From contig NZ_QMIM01000020.1 in the NCBI RefSeq assembly GCF_003287355.1, forward strand, positions 1 through 64,000: DNA of 64,000 nt. The letters are read 5' to 3'. Origin of the DNA: Halorubrum sp. 48-1-W. GTDB lineage: Archaea; Halobacteriota; Halobacteria; Halobacteriales; Haloferacaceae. Below, in pieces: positions 1 through 9,031 of the stretch (the first letter of the stretch is position 1; each line of letters starts with the position of its first letter). The notes below the pieces were generated by a model, which was given only the letters and a program-made list of their open reading frames with translations, was not told the origin of the DNA and ran no database searches. The translations under genes and the position numbers were made by a program.

Positions 1-116
1 CGGCCGGTGGCCGCGAGGAGCCCGCGCGAGGGAGTCGGTGGTCCGACGCGAAGCGGAGGACCACCGACGAGGCTGGGGAGGCGTGAGGTGCGGGGCGGTT
101 GCGGTTCGGGTGGGAC

Positions 117-291
117 TCAAAGGGGCAGTCGCGAGGCGGGCGCAGGTGACGTAAGGACCGCAGGGAGCGAGCATCGCGAGCGACCGAGGACCACAACGAG
201 CGTGCGCCCGCCTCGCGGCTGGGGCTTTGGAAGTGTTCTCCGAAGTCGCGCTCACTGTTCTGTAGTACCGAACTGCTGGGGCTTTGGAAGT
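117..291. repeat. Haloarchaeal dispersed repeat element with long inverted arms
   Basis: No convincing gene is seen in positions 1-345. The stretch holds a structured non-coding element. The arm at 117-144 (containing AAAGGGGCAG then CGCGAGGCGGGCGCA) pairs with 203-230 (TGCGCCCGCCTCGCG, then CTGGGGCTTTGG). The innermost 15 bp are perfectly complementary. The 17-bp tail CTGGGGCTTTGGAAGTG at 219-235 recurs at 275-291. A related copy lies in the opposite orientation at 28118-28139, upstream of mutL. Open frames across it are low-complexity Arg/Gly sequences and are not believed. Function unknown: it could be a mobile remnant or a structured RNA. Confidence 0.55.
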
Positions 292-345
292 GATCGTCGG
301 TGCGGAATCAACTGATCGTCACGTCACGTGCGACGACACGAACGC

Positions 346-1455
346 TTATTTCCGCGCGACGATGCGGAGCACGTCCTCGTCCGCCAACTCGTGGCCCTTC
401 CCGACCTGCTGGTCGTCGTGTTTCGCGCTCGACCCCGACACGCGCGCGAACTTGAACCGCTCGTCGAACTCGCCGCCGATCTTCTCGCAGGCGTCGCCGA
501 CGGTGTCGCCCTCGAACAAGATTAGCGGCTCCTCGTAGTCGACGCCGCGGCCCGGCTTGTCCATGTAGATCCGGACGAGCCCGAGCTCCTCCCAGAGCCG
601 TTCTTTGAGCCCCTCGAGTCCGCGTTCCTCCTCCGCCGAGATGAACACCACGTCGTCGGGGTCGAGCCCGCGCTCGCGGAGTTCGGCCTGGACCGTCGGG
701 AGGTACCCCTTGTCGATGAGGTCCGCCTTGTTGACCGCGACCATCGACGGCAGGTAGACGCGGTTGTCCATCACCGCGTCGACGAGCTCGTCGATCGTGA
801 GGTCGTGCGGGATCGTCACCTTGGCGTTGACGTAGCCGTACTCGCGGAGCACCTGCTTGACGGTGTCCTCCTCGAGGCTCACCTCGTCGCTCATCGTCAC
901 CCCGATGCCGTCCTTGTGCGTCTTCCGAATGTTGATGTTCGGCGGATCCGTGTCGGTCCGGATGTTCGTGGCGTACAGCTCCTCGCTCAACCGGTCGTAC
1001 TGCTCGATCTCGAACACCGAGAGCATGAACACGACGAGGTCCGCGGTCCGGACGACCGAGAGCACCTCCTTGCCGCCGCCGCGCCCGCCCGCGGCCCCCT
1101 CGATCAGTCCGGGGACGTCGAGGATCTGGATCTGTGCGCCCCGGTACTGGAGCATGCCCGGGTTGACGTCGAGCGTCGTGAACTCGTAGGAACCGACCTC
1201 GCTGTCGGCGTTGGTGAGGGCGTTTATCAGCGTGGACTTGCCCACGCTCGGGAACCCGACGAGCGCGACGGTGGCGTCGCCGTGCTTCTCGACGGCGTAG
1301 CCGTGGCCGCCGCCGGCGGAGGACTGGTTCTCCAGTTTCTCCTTTTTCTCCGCGAGCTTCGCCTTCAGCCGCCCGATGTGCGCCTCCGTGGACTTGTTGT
1401 AGGGCGTCTCGGCGATCTCCTCGCGGAGTTCCTCTATCTCTGCTTCCAGTCCCAT
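346..1455 (-). CDS. drg: DRG/Obg-family GTP-binding protein with TGS domain
   Basis: Developmentally regulated GTP-binding (DRG) protein of 369 aa, the usual archaeal size. It is a cytosolic TRAFAC GTPase associated with ribosomes or RNA in this family. An N-terminal helical segment (about residues 1-50) is followed by the G domain: G1 GFPSVGKS at about 67-74, G3 DVPGLIEGA, and G4 NKAD. The C-terminal TGS domain follows and the protein ends VLRIVARK. The ATG at 1455 is preferred over in-frame ATG at 1518 because homologues begin MGLEAEIEELREEI and a TATA-like TTTTAAC lies about 26 nt upstream, giving a leaderless mRNA. Identification is firm; the cellular role is inferred from the family. Confidence 0.95.
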   Translation of the reverse strand: MGLEAEIEELREEIAETPYNKSTEAHIGRLKAKLAEKKEKLENQSSAGGGHGYAVEKHGDATVALVGFPSVGKSTLINALTNADSEVGSYEFTTLDVNPGMLQYRGAQIQILDVPGLIEGAAGGRGGGKEVLSVVRTADLVVFMLSVFEIEQYDRLSEELYATNIRTDTDPPNINIRKTHKDGIGVTMSDEVSLEEDTVKQVLREYGYVNAKVTIPHDLTIDELVDAVMDNRVYLPSMVAVNKADLIDKGYLPTVQAELRERGLDPDDVVFISAEEERGLEGLKERLWEELGLVRIYMDKPGRGVDYEEPLILFEGDTVGDACEKIGGEFDERFKFARVSGSSAKHDDQQVGKGHELADEDVLRIVARK

Positions 1456-1480
1456 CGGTACTACCTCGGCCGGTCGGCTC

Positions 1481-1490
1481 GTTAAAAGTG
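1481..1490 (-). promoter_or_regulatory. TATA box of the DRG gene
   Basis: On the minus strand this reads CACTTTTAAC, centred about 30 nt before the ATG at 1455. This matches the haloarchaeal leaderless promoter spacing and supports the short start. Confidence 0.5.
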
Positions 1491-1576
1491 TTCCTTCGGG
1501 AGTCGCCGGAGAACACATTACTGGAGAGACATTTCGACACGGTTATGCGGGGGTCGTCCGTCACAGGACACGTCGA

Positions 1577-1777
1577 ATGCCCGACGCCTCGACGTTCCGC
1601 GACAGCACGCAGATACTGCTCCCCGTCCGTGCGCTCGACGGGCTCCGCGAGGGGCTCGAAGAGCGGTTCACCTTGACGATCGTCGAGACCGACGGGCGCT
1701 GTCGGATCATCGGGAGCCCCGTCGAGATCAAGGACGCGAGCGCGTACCTCTCCCGCAACGGCGTCTCGATCGCGTGA
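1577..1777 (+). CDS. Small conserved haloarchaeal protein (VNG_1110C-like)
   Basis: 66-aa cytosolic protein with no membrane segment. It contains a central IVETDGRCRIIGSPVEIK stretch followed by a short helix, and resembles the haloarchaeal VNG_1110C family from memory. No catalytic motif is visible. It lies divergent from the DRG gene (about 120 bp apart) and convergent with the following membrane-protein gene. The function is unknown; the assignment rests on recalled family resemblance and a plausible small acidic protein with normal codon use. Confidence 0.7.
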   Translation: MPDASTFRDSTQILLPVRALDGLREGLEERFTLTIVETDGRCRIIGSPVEIKDASAYLSRNGVSIA

Positions 1778-1792
1778 GCGGTCAGTGGGCGG

Positions 1793-2245
1793 TCAGCCGA
1801 CGACGCCGACGAGCAGCTGGACCGTGATCAACACGAGAAAGACCAGCCCCGCTGCGAACGAGCCGGCGGCGACACCGTGGGCGTTTCCGAGTCCGCGGCC
1901 GCGCACGCCGAAGTACGCCCCGAGGAAGACGAAGCCGGTGAGGAGCAGTCCGACGACGGCGTACACGATCGCGAGGAGCGAGCCGGAGAACCCCTCGACG
2001 AACGCGAAGTTTCCGACCGAGAGGACGACGAGCGCGCCGACGCCGAGCGCGATGACGACGAACGCGATCGACCACACGGCCGGGGTTCTCACGACCTCGG
2101 CCAGCCGTCGGGTGATCGCGGTGTAGGTGTCTACCGAGTCGTCGGCACCCGGCGCGCGCTGTCCGCCGATCCGAGCGGCGGCGACGATCGTGGCCAGGAC
2201 GAGCAGGCCCATCAGCGCCGTACTCAAGAGGGTAAGCGAAACCAT
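1793..2245 (-). CDS. Hypothetical four-helix membrane protein next to cox genes
   Basis: 150-aa integral membrane protein. Hydrophobic segments lie at about residues 3-24, 56-78, 84-108 and 122-148. A short polar loop (about 28-50) separates the first two. I do not recognise a named family. It is divergent from coxB, so the shared 137-bp interval could hold promoters for both. A link to the terminal oxidase (assembly or accessory function) is only an inference from position. Confidence 0.75.
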   Translation of the reverse strand: MVSLTLLSTALMGLLVLATIVAAARIGGQRAPGADDSVDTYTAITRRLAEVVRTPAVWSIAFVVIALGVGALVVLSVGNFAFVEGFSGSLLAIVYAVVGLLLTGFVFLGAYFGVRGRGLGNAHGVAAGSFAAGLVFLVLITVQLLVGVVG

Positions 2246-2382
2246 GATTTCCTCGTTACTACTCGGTCCGGACGCGTGTACAAATAGCCTTCGTATGTGC
2301 CACCACGGGCCTCACGGACGCCGGGGTACACAAGAGCTAAGTGCGCCATCCCCAAGGGAAGGATAAGAGCTGAGAGACGAAC

Positions 2383-3177
2383 ATGATAGACCCAATTACC
2401 CTACAACAAGGGACCGACTGGCGGGCACAAGCGGAGGTGTTCGACGAGATCTTCTTCGTCTTCCTCACGCTGGGGACGGTCGTCGGAATCATCGTGGTCT
2501 CGTACACGTTGTGGAACGTCTACAAGTATCGCGACGACGGCGGCGAACCCGACAAGGACTTCGACGCGCCGGTGGTCGGCGAACTGCCGACCGGACAGGG
2601 CGGGCCGAAGGCGAAGAAGCTCTTCCTCTCGTTCGGGCTGAGCGCGATCGTCGTCATCAGCCTCGTCGTGTACTCGTACGGACTGCTCCTCTACGTCGAG
2701 GACGGTCCCGACACGGACGAGGAAGGCGACATCGAGATCACCGTGGAGGGATACCAGTTCGGCTGGGAGTACATGTACCCCAACGGTCACTCGGAGACGA
2801 ACGAACTGGTCGTCCCCGCGGACCAGCGGATCGACCTGAAGGTGACTTCGACCGACGTCTGGCACAACTTCGGGTCCTCGGAATTGCGGATAAAGACCGA
2901 CGCCATCCCCGGTGAGACCAGCGAGACTTGGTTCTCCGTGAGTTCCGAGGAGGTCGAAGAACAGGGCGGCGAGGCGACCTATCGCGTCGAGTGCTTCGAA
3001 CTCTGCGGCTCCGGCCACTCGGCGATGAAAGGCCAGATCACGGTCCTCCCCGAAGACGAGTGGGAAGAGTGGTACGCGGACACCGAAGGGTCGGAGGACG
3101 AAAACAGCTCGAACGTCGAGGGTGACCTCGCGACCCCGAGCGTGACTGGTTCGGCCGTCGGAGGTGTTTCCGCATGA
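2383..3177 (+). CDS. coxB: Cytochrome c oxidase subunit II
   Basis: 264-aa CuA-bearing subunit of an aa3-type haem-copper oxidase. It accepts electrons at the outer face of the membrane and passes them to subunit I. Two N-terminal membrane helices (about residues 24-46 and 80-106) precede a cupredoxin domain. CuA ligands are visible: a His at about residue 161 (VWHNF), and the [13 protein letters not shown] motif with Cys204, Cys208 and His212. An acidic Ser/Glu-rich tail follows. The stop overlaps the start of the fused coxAC gene (ATGA), so the two are translationally coupled. Confidence 0.96.
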   Translation: MIDPITLQQGTDWRAQAEVFDEIFFVFLTLGTVVGIIVVSYTLWNVYKYRDDGGEPDKDFDAPVVGELPTGQGGPKAKKLFLSFGLSAIVVISLVVYSYGLLLYVEDGPDTDEEGDIEITVEGYQFGWEYMYPNGHSETNELVVPADQRIDLKVTSTDVWHNFGSSELRIKTDAIPGETSETWFSVSSEEVEEQGGEATYRVECFELCGSGHSAMKGQITVLPEDEWEEWYADTEGSEDENSSNVEGDLATPSVTGSAVGGVSA

Positions 3178-5672
3178 GCGAGCTCCCGCCGACGACGTCG
3201 GTCCGCCGCTGGCTCGTCACGACCAACCACAAGGACATCGGGATCCTCTACCTGATCACGGCGCTGTTCTTCCTGCTCTTCGGCGGGGTACTCGCGCTAC
3301 TGATCCGCGTCCAGCTCTGGGACCCGTCGAACCAGGTCCTCTCCGGGCTCGCGTACAACGAGGCCGTCACCGCCCACGGGATGATCATGGTGTTCTGGTT
3401 CCTCTCGCCGTTCGCGTTCGCGTTCGCGAACTACGTCGTCCCGCTCCAGATCGGGGCCGACGACCTCGCGTTCCCCCGGCTGAACGCCCTCTCCTACTGG
3501 CTGTACCTCTTCTCGGGCGTCCTGCTCGCGATCAGCTTCTTCCAGGGCGGCACGCTCACCGCCGGCTGGACCATGTACGCGCCGCTCAACGTCCCGATGT
3601 ACACGCCGAGCATCGGCTCGACCGGGGCGATCCTCGCGCTCACCATGTTCATCGTCGGGGTGACCGCCTCGACGGTGAACTTCCTCACGTCGATCCACCA
3701 CTCGCGTGCCGAAGGAATGGGGATCATGGACATGCCGCTTTTCACCTGGTCGATCCTCGCGACCGTCTGGATGATGCTGTTCGCGTTCGCCGCCCTGCTC
3801 GGAGCGTTGCTGATCCTCGGGTCCGACCGCGTGCTCGGGAGCGTCTACTTCTCGGCGACCGAGGGCGGCTCCCTGCTGTGGGGTCACCTCTGGTGGTTCT
3901 TCGGCCACCCCGAGGTGTACATCGTCTTCTTCCCGGCCCTGGGAGTCATGCTCGAACTGTTCCAGACGTTCTCCGGCCGCCGGCTCGTCGGCCGCAAGTG
4001 GGTCATCATCGCCATCTGTCTTATCGCCGTCCAGTCGTTCCTCGTGTGGATGCACCACATGTTCCTGACGACGATCAACCTCGAGATCAAGACGCTGATG
4101 ATGGCGACCACGATCGGGATCTCGTTGCCGTTCGACCTGATTGTCTTCTCGCTCATCTACACGCTCATGAAGGGCCGTATCCAGTTCACGACGCCGTTCC
4201 TGTTCGCGTTCGGCGCGCTACTGTTGTTCATCCTCGGGGGCATCACCGGCGTCTTCCTCGGCGCCATCATCCTCGACTACGAGTTCCGCGGCACCTACTG
4301 GGTGGTCGCACACTTCCACTACGTCATGTTCGGCGGCGCGACCGCACTCGTCGGAGCGATCTACTACTGGTTCCCGAAGATGACGGGGAAGATGTACGAC
4401 GAGTTCCTCGGCAAGCTTCACTTCGCCGCGTTCTTCATCGGCTTCAACGCCGTATACTTCTCGATGTTCCTCGCGTGGGAGACGCCCCGCCGGGTGTTCG
4501 AGTACGATCCCGCGCTCCAGATCTTCCACCAGGCCGGCACGATCGGCGCCTTCATCCTCGGCTTTTCGTTCCTCATCATGTTCTACAACCTCGGAAAGTC
4601 GTACGTCTCCGGCCCCGTCGTGGGCGAGAACCCGTGGGATTACTCGCGGACCGCCGAGTGGGCGGTTCCCTCGCCGCCGCCGCTCGAGAACTGGCCGAAC
4701 CGCCCCTCCTACGCCTCCGGGAAGCTGGAGTTCGTGAAGGATTACGTCCCGGACGGCGGGCCGGCGGTGAAAGCCGACGAGAACGGGAACGCCGTCACCG
4801 ACGGCGGCGACAGCCACGCCGACCACATCCGCGAGTACGCACACTGGGACAAACACCCCAGCCACGCGAGCATCTGGCCGTTCACGCTCTCGTTGATGCT
4901 CGGGGTCATGCTCCTGGGCCTGTCCGGCTTCAACGACTCGATCTCGATCGGTGTCGCCGACTCGCTGGCGACGACGCCGGTGACGATCAGCAACCCGGTG
5001 TACCCGGCGTTGACCGTCCTCGGACTGCTCGGACTCGTGTACTCCGGCGTGATGTGGGGCTTCGAGGACTTCTACGCGCCGCCCACGGAGTTCGCCGAGC
5101 GCTGGCCGTTCAACGGCGTCGAGAAAGTCAAGCTGGGGATGTGGTTCTTCCTCGCCTCGGACGTGCTCGTCTTCGGCGCGTTCATCTCCGCGGCCGTGTT
5201 CATCCGGTACAACGCCGGCTGGCAGGAGTGGTCGCCGCTGACCGAGTCGCTGCCGGGACTCATCAACACGTTCGTGCTGCTCACGTCGTCGTTCACGGTG
5301 ATCCTCGCGCTGGTGGCGGCCCACCGGAACAGCCGAAAGGGGCTGCTTGCGTCACTGGGGGCGACGATCGCTCTCGGGCTGACGTTCCTCGCGATCAAGA
5401 TGTGGGAGTGGCACCACGAGATATACGACGTCGGCGTCACGATCGCGGAGAACTCCCACGGCGACCCGATCCAGGCGTCGATCTACTACGTCACGACCGG
5501 CCTCCACGGCGTACACGTGGTCGGTGGGCTGTTGATCGCCGGGTTCCTCTTCTACCGGGCGTACCACGGCGCGTACCTGGAGGACGAACGCCCGGTGGAG
5601 TACTTCGGGCTCTACTGGCACTTCGTCGACATCGTCTGGGTCTTCCTCTTCCCGCTCTTCTACCTCTTCTGA
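3174..5672 (+). CDS. coxAC: Cytochrome c oxidase subunit I+III fusion
   Basis: 832-aa fused catalytic subunit that reduces O2 to water and pumps protons. The subunit I part (about residues 1-515) shows the haem ligand TAHGMIM, the D-channel region [25 protein letters not shown] (CuB His-Tyr cross-link and Glu), the HHMF pair, and HFHYVM with ligands to both haems. A polar linker (about 500-560) leads to a subunit III-like part with [24 protein letters not shown] and a terminal [18 protein letters not shown]. Two hydrophobic helices (about 565-640) bridge them. It overlaps coxB by 4 nt. Fusions of I and III are known in other oxidases; assembly genes are not in this window. Confidence 0.96.
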   Translation: MSELPPTTSVRRWLVTTNHKDIGILYLITALFFLLFGGVLALLIRVQLWDPSNQVLSGLAYNEAVTAHGMIMVFWFLSPFAFAFANYVVPLQIGADDLAFPRLNALSYWLYLFSGVLLAISFFQGGTLTAGWTMYAPLNVPMYTPSIGSTGAILALTMFIVGVTASTVNFLTSIHHSRAEGMGIMDMPLFTWSILATVWMMLFAFAALLGALLILGSDRVLGSVYFSATEGGSLLWGHLWWFFGHPEVYIVFFPALGVMLELFQTFSGRRLVGRKWVIIAICLIAVQSFLVWMHHMFLTTINLEIKTLMMATTIGISLPFDLIVFSLIYTLMKGRIQFTTPFLFAFGALLLFILGGITGVFLGAIILDYEFRGTYWVVAHFHYVMFGGATALVGAIYYWFPKMTGKMYDEFLGKLHFAAFFIGFNAVYFSMFLAWETPRRVFEYDPALQIFHQAGTIGAFILGFSFLIMFYNLGKSYVSGPVVGENPWDYSRTAEWAVPSPPPLENWPNRPSYASGKLEFVKDYVPDGGPAVKADENGNAVTDGGDSHADHIREYAHWDKHPSHASIWPFTLSLMLGVMLLGLSGFNDSISIGVADSLATTPVTISNPVYPALTVLGLLGLVYSGVMWGFEDFYAPPTEFAERWPFNGVEKVKLGMWFFLASDVLVFGAFISAAVFIRYNAGWQEWSPLTESLPGLINTFVLLTSSFTVILALVAAHRNSRKGLLASLGATIALGLTFLAIKMWEWHHEIYDVGVTIAENSHGDPIQASIYYVTTGLHGVHVVGGLLIAGFLFYRAYHGAYLEDERPVEYFGLYWHFVDIVWVFLFPLFYLF

Positions 5673-5815
5673 GGCGCGGTCCCCCTTCGACGCGGCGCCG
5701 GTTTCCGTTCTCCCCGTTTCGAGCGACGGCCCCGCGTCACGCTCGAACCAGCCGCTTAGGGACGCGACGGCTCCGGATCCGCGTATTCGAGGCGGAGCCT
5801 CCGGCCTCAAGGAGC

Positions 5816-6203
5816 GAGTGGGTCGAGCGGTTGTACGAGTACGTCGAATACAAGGCCGAACGCCACGGCATCGACGTGGCACAGGTGGACCCGAAGAATA
5901 CGTCACGCCGTTGTTCACACTGTGGGTCACTGACCCGGCCGCGACGGCGAGGACTCCGAGTGTCTGAAATGCGGCTACGAGAACCACGCCGACCACAACG
6001 CCGCAAAGAACATCGGACTGCGGTATCTCCGTCGGAAGCAACCTGGGTCCGGCGGAGGCGCCCCCGTAGGCGTGCGGTTGAATCGCGGGACGGTGAACGC
6101 GAACGGAAGATATGAACCGCCTGCCGGGGATTCCGGCGAGAGCGGGAGTCCACGCGAAAGCCCCACCCCCAACGAAGCGAGGTCGTCAGACCGAACGAAG
6201 TAG
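5816..6203 (+). pseudogene. tnpB: Decayed TnpB (IS200/IS605 family) C-terminal remnant
   Basis: Only the C-terminal end of an RNA-guided TnpB nuclease remains. The first frame encodes [20 protein letters not shown], then [14 protein letters not shown], the start of the zinc ribbon and the region before RuvC-III. A frameshift at about 5925-5945 moves the reading to another frame that continues [20 protein letters not shown] (second Cys pair and RuvC-III Asp) and stops at 6203. The N-terminal two thirds are absent. It lies between coxAC and an FAD oxidoreductase and cannot encode an active nuclease. Confidence 0.85.
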
Positions 6204-6210
6204 GGTGGGG
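6161..6210 (+). mobile_element. IS605-type right-end hairpin
   Basis: The sequence CCCCACCC at 6161-6168 pairs perfectly with GGGTGGGG at 6203-6210 and encloses the last codons of the tnpB remnant. A subterminal imperfect palindrome at the 3' end of tnpB is characteristic of IS200/IS605 elements, where it is recognised by TnpA and can also form the guide-RNA scaffold. No left end is seen in the upstream 140 bp. Confidence 0.5.
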
Positions 6211-6214
6211 TAGT

Positions 6215-7441
6215 TCACTCGGCCGTTCCGACCACGTCCGCGTCGGTCGGTCCCCCGCCGTCGAAGGCGGCGACCGCCTCGTCGAGCCGATCCGGGTCGT
6301 CCGCCGCCGGGAGCGTCCGGTCCGCGGTTCGACACTCGGCGTCGACGCCGAGGCGGTCACAGACGAGGTCGGCCGTCGACTCGGCCATCAGCCGGTAGGT
6401 CGTCAGCTTCCCGCCGACGACGCTGACGGCGTTCTCGACGCCGTCCGGCGCGTGGTCGAGCCTGAAGAATCCCCGGGAGATCCCGCGTCCGCCGCGTTCG
6501 TCCTCGTCCGGTGCGTACAGCGGGCGGACTCCCCACCACTCGCGAACGACCGGCGCGTCCGCGACCGGCGGGAGCATCGCCGCACACTCCTCGATCGACG
6601 TCTCTACCTCCCACCGGGCTCGTTCGTAGTCGTCCGGGTCGTTCACCGGGACGCTCGTCGTCCCGAGGACGGCCTCCGAACCGTGTGGAACGACGATATC
6701 GCCGTCGTCGGGGTCACGACAGCGGTTCAACACCGGGTCGAGCCCGTCGTACTCGACCGAGACCATCACGCCCCGGGTCGGCCGCATGTCGACGTCGAGC
6801 CCGGCCATCGACGCCACCTCGCCCGCCCACGGGCCGGCGGCGTTCACGGCGTACTCCGGCCGGATCGTCCCGTCGACGTCCCCGCCGACGTCGACCTCGG
6901 TTATCGCCCCGTCCTCGACTGTCACCGACTCCACCGGCGCGTGCGGGTAGACGTCGGCGCCGTGCTCCTCGGCGTCGAGCGCGTTCGCTGCGACCAGCCG
7001 GGAAGGATACACGACCCCGTCGGGCACGCGGAACGCCCGCTCGACGTCGTCGGCGAGGTCGGGGACGAGTTCGCGCGCTGTGTCCGAGTCCATCCGCTCG
7101 GCGGGGATGCCGACTTCCGTACAGGCGTCGTACTTCTCCTCGAAGTAGTCGTCGTCGTCGGCAGCGAGACTCACGAAGAGGCCGTCGGTCTCGCCGACGC
7201 ACGCCCCGGCGATCCGGCGGAGGACGCGGTTCTCCTCCAGACACTCCACTGCCCCGTCGGGGTCGGCCTCGGCGTAGCGGGCCCCGCTGTGTAACAGCCC
7301 GTGTGAGCGCCCGGACGTCCCACTACAGAGCCCACCCCGGTCGATCAGGGTCACGTCCAGCCCTCGCATCGCGAGGTCCCGGGCGGTTCCGGACCCCGTC
7401 GCTCCGCCGCCGATCACGAGCACGTCGGGTGATAACGACAT
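6215..7441 (-). CDS. FAD-dependent oxidoreductase, glycerol-3-phosphate dehydrogenase-like
   Basis: 408-aa member of the DAO/GlpA superfamily, probably oxidising glycerol-3-phosphate or a related substrate with FAD. The N-terminal dinucleotide-binding motif VIGGGATGSGTARDLA, then SGRSHGLLHSGARY and a C-terminal VVGGKLTTYRLMAE segment are all GlpA-like. It lacks the BFD-like iron-sulfur C-terminal domain of full GlpA. No glpB, glpC or glpK is adjacent. The stop lies 5 bp from the IS right-end hairpin, so truncation by insertion is possible, although short GlpA-like proteins of this size also exist. The start at 7441 puts the Rossmann motif close to the N-terminus. Confidence 0.85.
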   Translation of the reverse strand: MSLSPDVLVIGGGATGSGTARDLAMRGLDVTLIDRGGLCSGTSGRSHGLLHSGARYAEADPDGAVECLEENRVLRRIAGACVGETDGLFVSLAADDDDYFEEKYDACTEVGIPAERMDSDTARELVPDLADDVERAFRVPDGVVYPSRLVAANALDAEEHGADVYPHAPVESVTVEDGAITEVDVGGDVDGTIRPEYAVNAAGPWAGEVASMAGLDVDMRPTRGVMVSVEYDGLDPVLNRCRDPDDGDIVVPHGSEAVLGTTSVPVNDPDDYERARWEVETSIEECAAMLPPVADAPVVREWWGVRPLYAPDEDERGGRGISRGFFRLDHAPDGVENAVSVVGGKLTTYRLMAESTADLVCDRLGVDAECRTADRTLPAADDPDRLDEAVAAFDGGGPTDADVVGTAE

Positions 7442-7508
7442 ACGATCCGTACGGCTCACAGCTCCAAGAGCCTGTCCGTGGGTCCGGTCACGGGCTCCCG
7501 AGGGCAGG

Positions 7509-8192
7509 TCAGTTCTCCGGTTCGGTCGGTGGGTTCCCCTGAAGTCGACGGGCGGCCAGGGTGAAGAGCCCGAGGCCGACGAGATAGAGCCGCCAACCTC
7601 GCCCCGCGATCGGGAAGCGGCGGTCTATCGTCTCCGACGCCGCGAGCGTCACCGGGTCGTCCGGCTCGACCGGATTGTTCACGTGGACCGACTGCGTGGT
7701 CCCCGTGCTGCCGGCGTCGACCCGCCGGCTCCCCGTCTCGGGATCGAGGTCGATATCGACGAACGTTTGCACGAAGCCGTCGGTCGTGGACCAGAGCAGC
7801 TCCCCGTCCAGCCGGAAGAAGGCGTCGTGGAGCGGCCAGAGGACGTTCACGCCGTCGAGGTGCGCCCAGTCGAGCGACACGTGCGCGAAGACGTGGACGA
7901 ACACCACGGCCCAGGCGATCCGGACGCCGCGCTCCGCGAACGCGTCGCGGAGGGCGGACCGCTCGCGGATCCGGGTGTCGTAGTAGAGCAGGAGCGCGGC
8001 AACCGCCGGAAACACGAAGTTGTGGCCGACGGTTCGATGCGCGCCGGACATGACGAGGCCGAGAAACGAGTCGGCCTCGGGGAGGACGACCACAGCGAGG
8101 ACGACGGCGAGCGCTCTCCGGTCGTAGTCCCCCCGCAACAGTCCCGCAGTGAGCACCAGCGCGAAGCCGGCGTGAACGACCGTGGAGACCAT
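7509..8192 (-). CDS. YdjM/DUF457 family membrane-bound hydrolase (copy 2)
   Basis: 227-aa integral membrane protein of the YdjM/DUF457 superfamily, predicted metal-dependent hydrolases with His/Asp residues on membrane helices. Candidate ligands are seen in STVVHAGFAL (His7), VLPEADSF, AHRTVGHNFVFPA and SLDWAHLDG. A soluble segment (about 125-180) is followed by one last helix. Its start immediately follows the stop of the upstream paralogue at 8193, so the two form an operon. This copy keeps the His/Asp set better than its partner. Substrate unknown. Confidence 0.75.
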   Translation of the reverse strand: MVSTVVHAGFALVLTAGLLRGDYDRRALAVVLAVVVLPEADSFLGLVMSGAHRTVGHNFVFPAVAALLLYYDTRIRERSALRDAFAERGVRIAWAVVFVHVFAHVSLDWAHLDGVNVLWPLHDAFFRLDGELLWSTTDGFVQTFVDIDLDPETGSRRVDAGSTGTTQSVHVNNPVEPDDPVTLAASETIDRRFPIAGRGWRLYLVGLGLFTLAARRLQGNPPTEPEN

Positions 8193-8888
8193 CTATCGGC
8201 TCGCCTCCGTCGCTGACTCCTCCGTCGCGGGTTCCGTCCCGGCCCGTCCCCACGGTCGGAACCGGACCGCGAGCGACGCGACCGCGCTCGCGACGACGAC
8301 CGCCTGCCACCCGGCGTCGACGACGACGAACACGCGCTCGCTCCCGAGCCCGAGTCCCGGTCGACCGTCGGGGTTCACCCACGTGGAGACGGCGTGCGTT
8401 TCGGTCGTTCCCGGGCTCTCGAACGGGAGGACCCCGGGACCCCCGCCGCCCGAGACGAACGTCTGGACGACGCCGTCCTGCGTCGAGAACAGCAGGAGGC
8501 CGTCGACAACGTAGTAGACGTTTTCGACGGGATACAGCAGGCTCACGCCCGGCCCGACGAAGAGGTCGGGGGCGATCCCGGCGATCGAGAACCCGGCGAG
8601 TGCGACCCAGCCGACCCGGACGCCCCGCCAGCCGTACCGCTCGCGGAGGGCGGACCGCCCGCGAAGCGCCGTGTCCCAGTAGAGGAGCCCCGCCAGCGCG
8701 AGCGGGACCCAGACGTTGTGGGCGAGGGCGTTCGTCGCGCCCGCGAGCGCGAGGCTCACGACCGCGTCGAGGGTCGGCAGGAGGGCGGCAGTGACGACGA
8801 CCGCGACCGACCGGCCGTCGAACGCCGGCCCCAGGAGTGCCGCAGCGAGCAACGCGCCGAGCGCGGCGGTGAGCAGGGTCGGTGCCAT
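8193..8888 (-). CDS. YdjM/DUF457-like membrane protein (copy 1)
   Basis: 231-aa membrane protein that parallels the downstream gene along its length: helix, LLPTLDAVVSLALAGATNAL, AHNVWVPLALAGLLYWDT, RSALRERYGWRGVRVGW, YPVENVYYVVDGLLLFSTQDG and VVQTFV. It probably arose by tandem duplication. Several putative metal ligands present in copy 2 are changed (AHRTVGHN is TNALAHN here; DWAH is APDLF), so it may be non-catalytic. ATG at 8888 is preferred because the AT-rich GAGGATAAG lies about 25 nt upstream and the longer in-frame extension is non-homologous. Confidence 0.72.
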   Translation of the reverse strand: MAPTLLTAALGALLAAALLGPAFDGRSVAVVVTAALLPTLDAVVSLALAGATNALAHNVWVPLALAGLLYWDTALRGRSALRERYGWRGVRVGWVALAGFSIAGIAPDLFVGPGVSLLYPVENVYYVVDGLLLFSTQDGVVQTFVSGGGGPGVLPFESPGTTETHAVSTWVNPDGRPGLGLGSERVFVVVDAGWQAVVVASAVASLAVRFRPWGRAGTEPATEESATEASR

Positions 8889-9031
8889 TGGCGGGTCCTT
8901 CGGTCCCGCGAGGATAAGTTCTCTGGCGGGAGGAGGCGCCGCCCGTGGGTTCCGACACACCCGACCGGATCTCACAGCTTCCGACGCACCCGACCGAAGC
9001 TATTCGGGCCTCGATCCCGAACGGTCGCGTG

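Noticed and set aside
308-1564. A 418-codon open frame over the DRG GTPase gene in another minus-strand frame, Arg-rich
   Set aside because: High GC removes stop codons from shadow frames; the sequence is Arg/Gly/Asp low complexity, has no family match, and overlaps the clear DRG gene fully.
3164-6115. A 983-codon frame across coxAC in another frame
   Set aside because: It is Arg/His-rich shadow coding over coxAC. Only its last 100 residues (from 5816) are real, and these are the decayed TnpB remnant.
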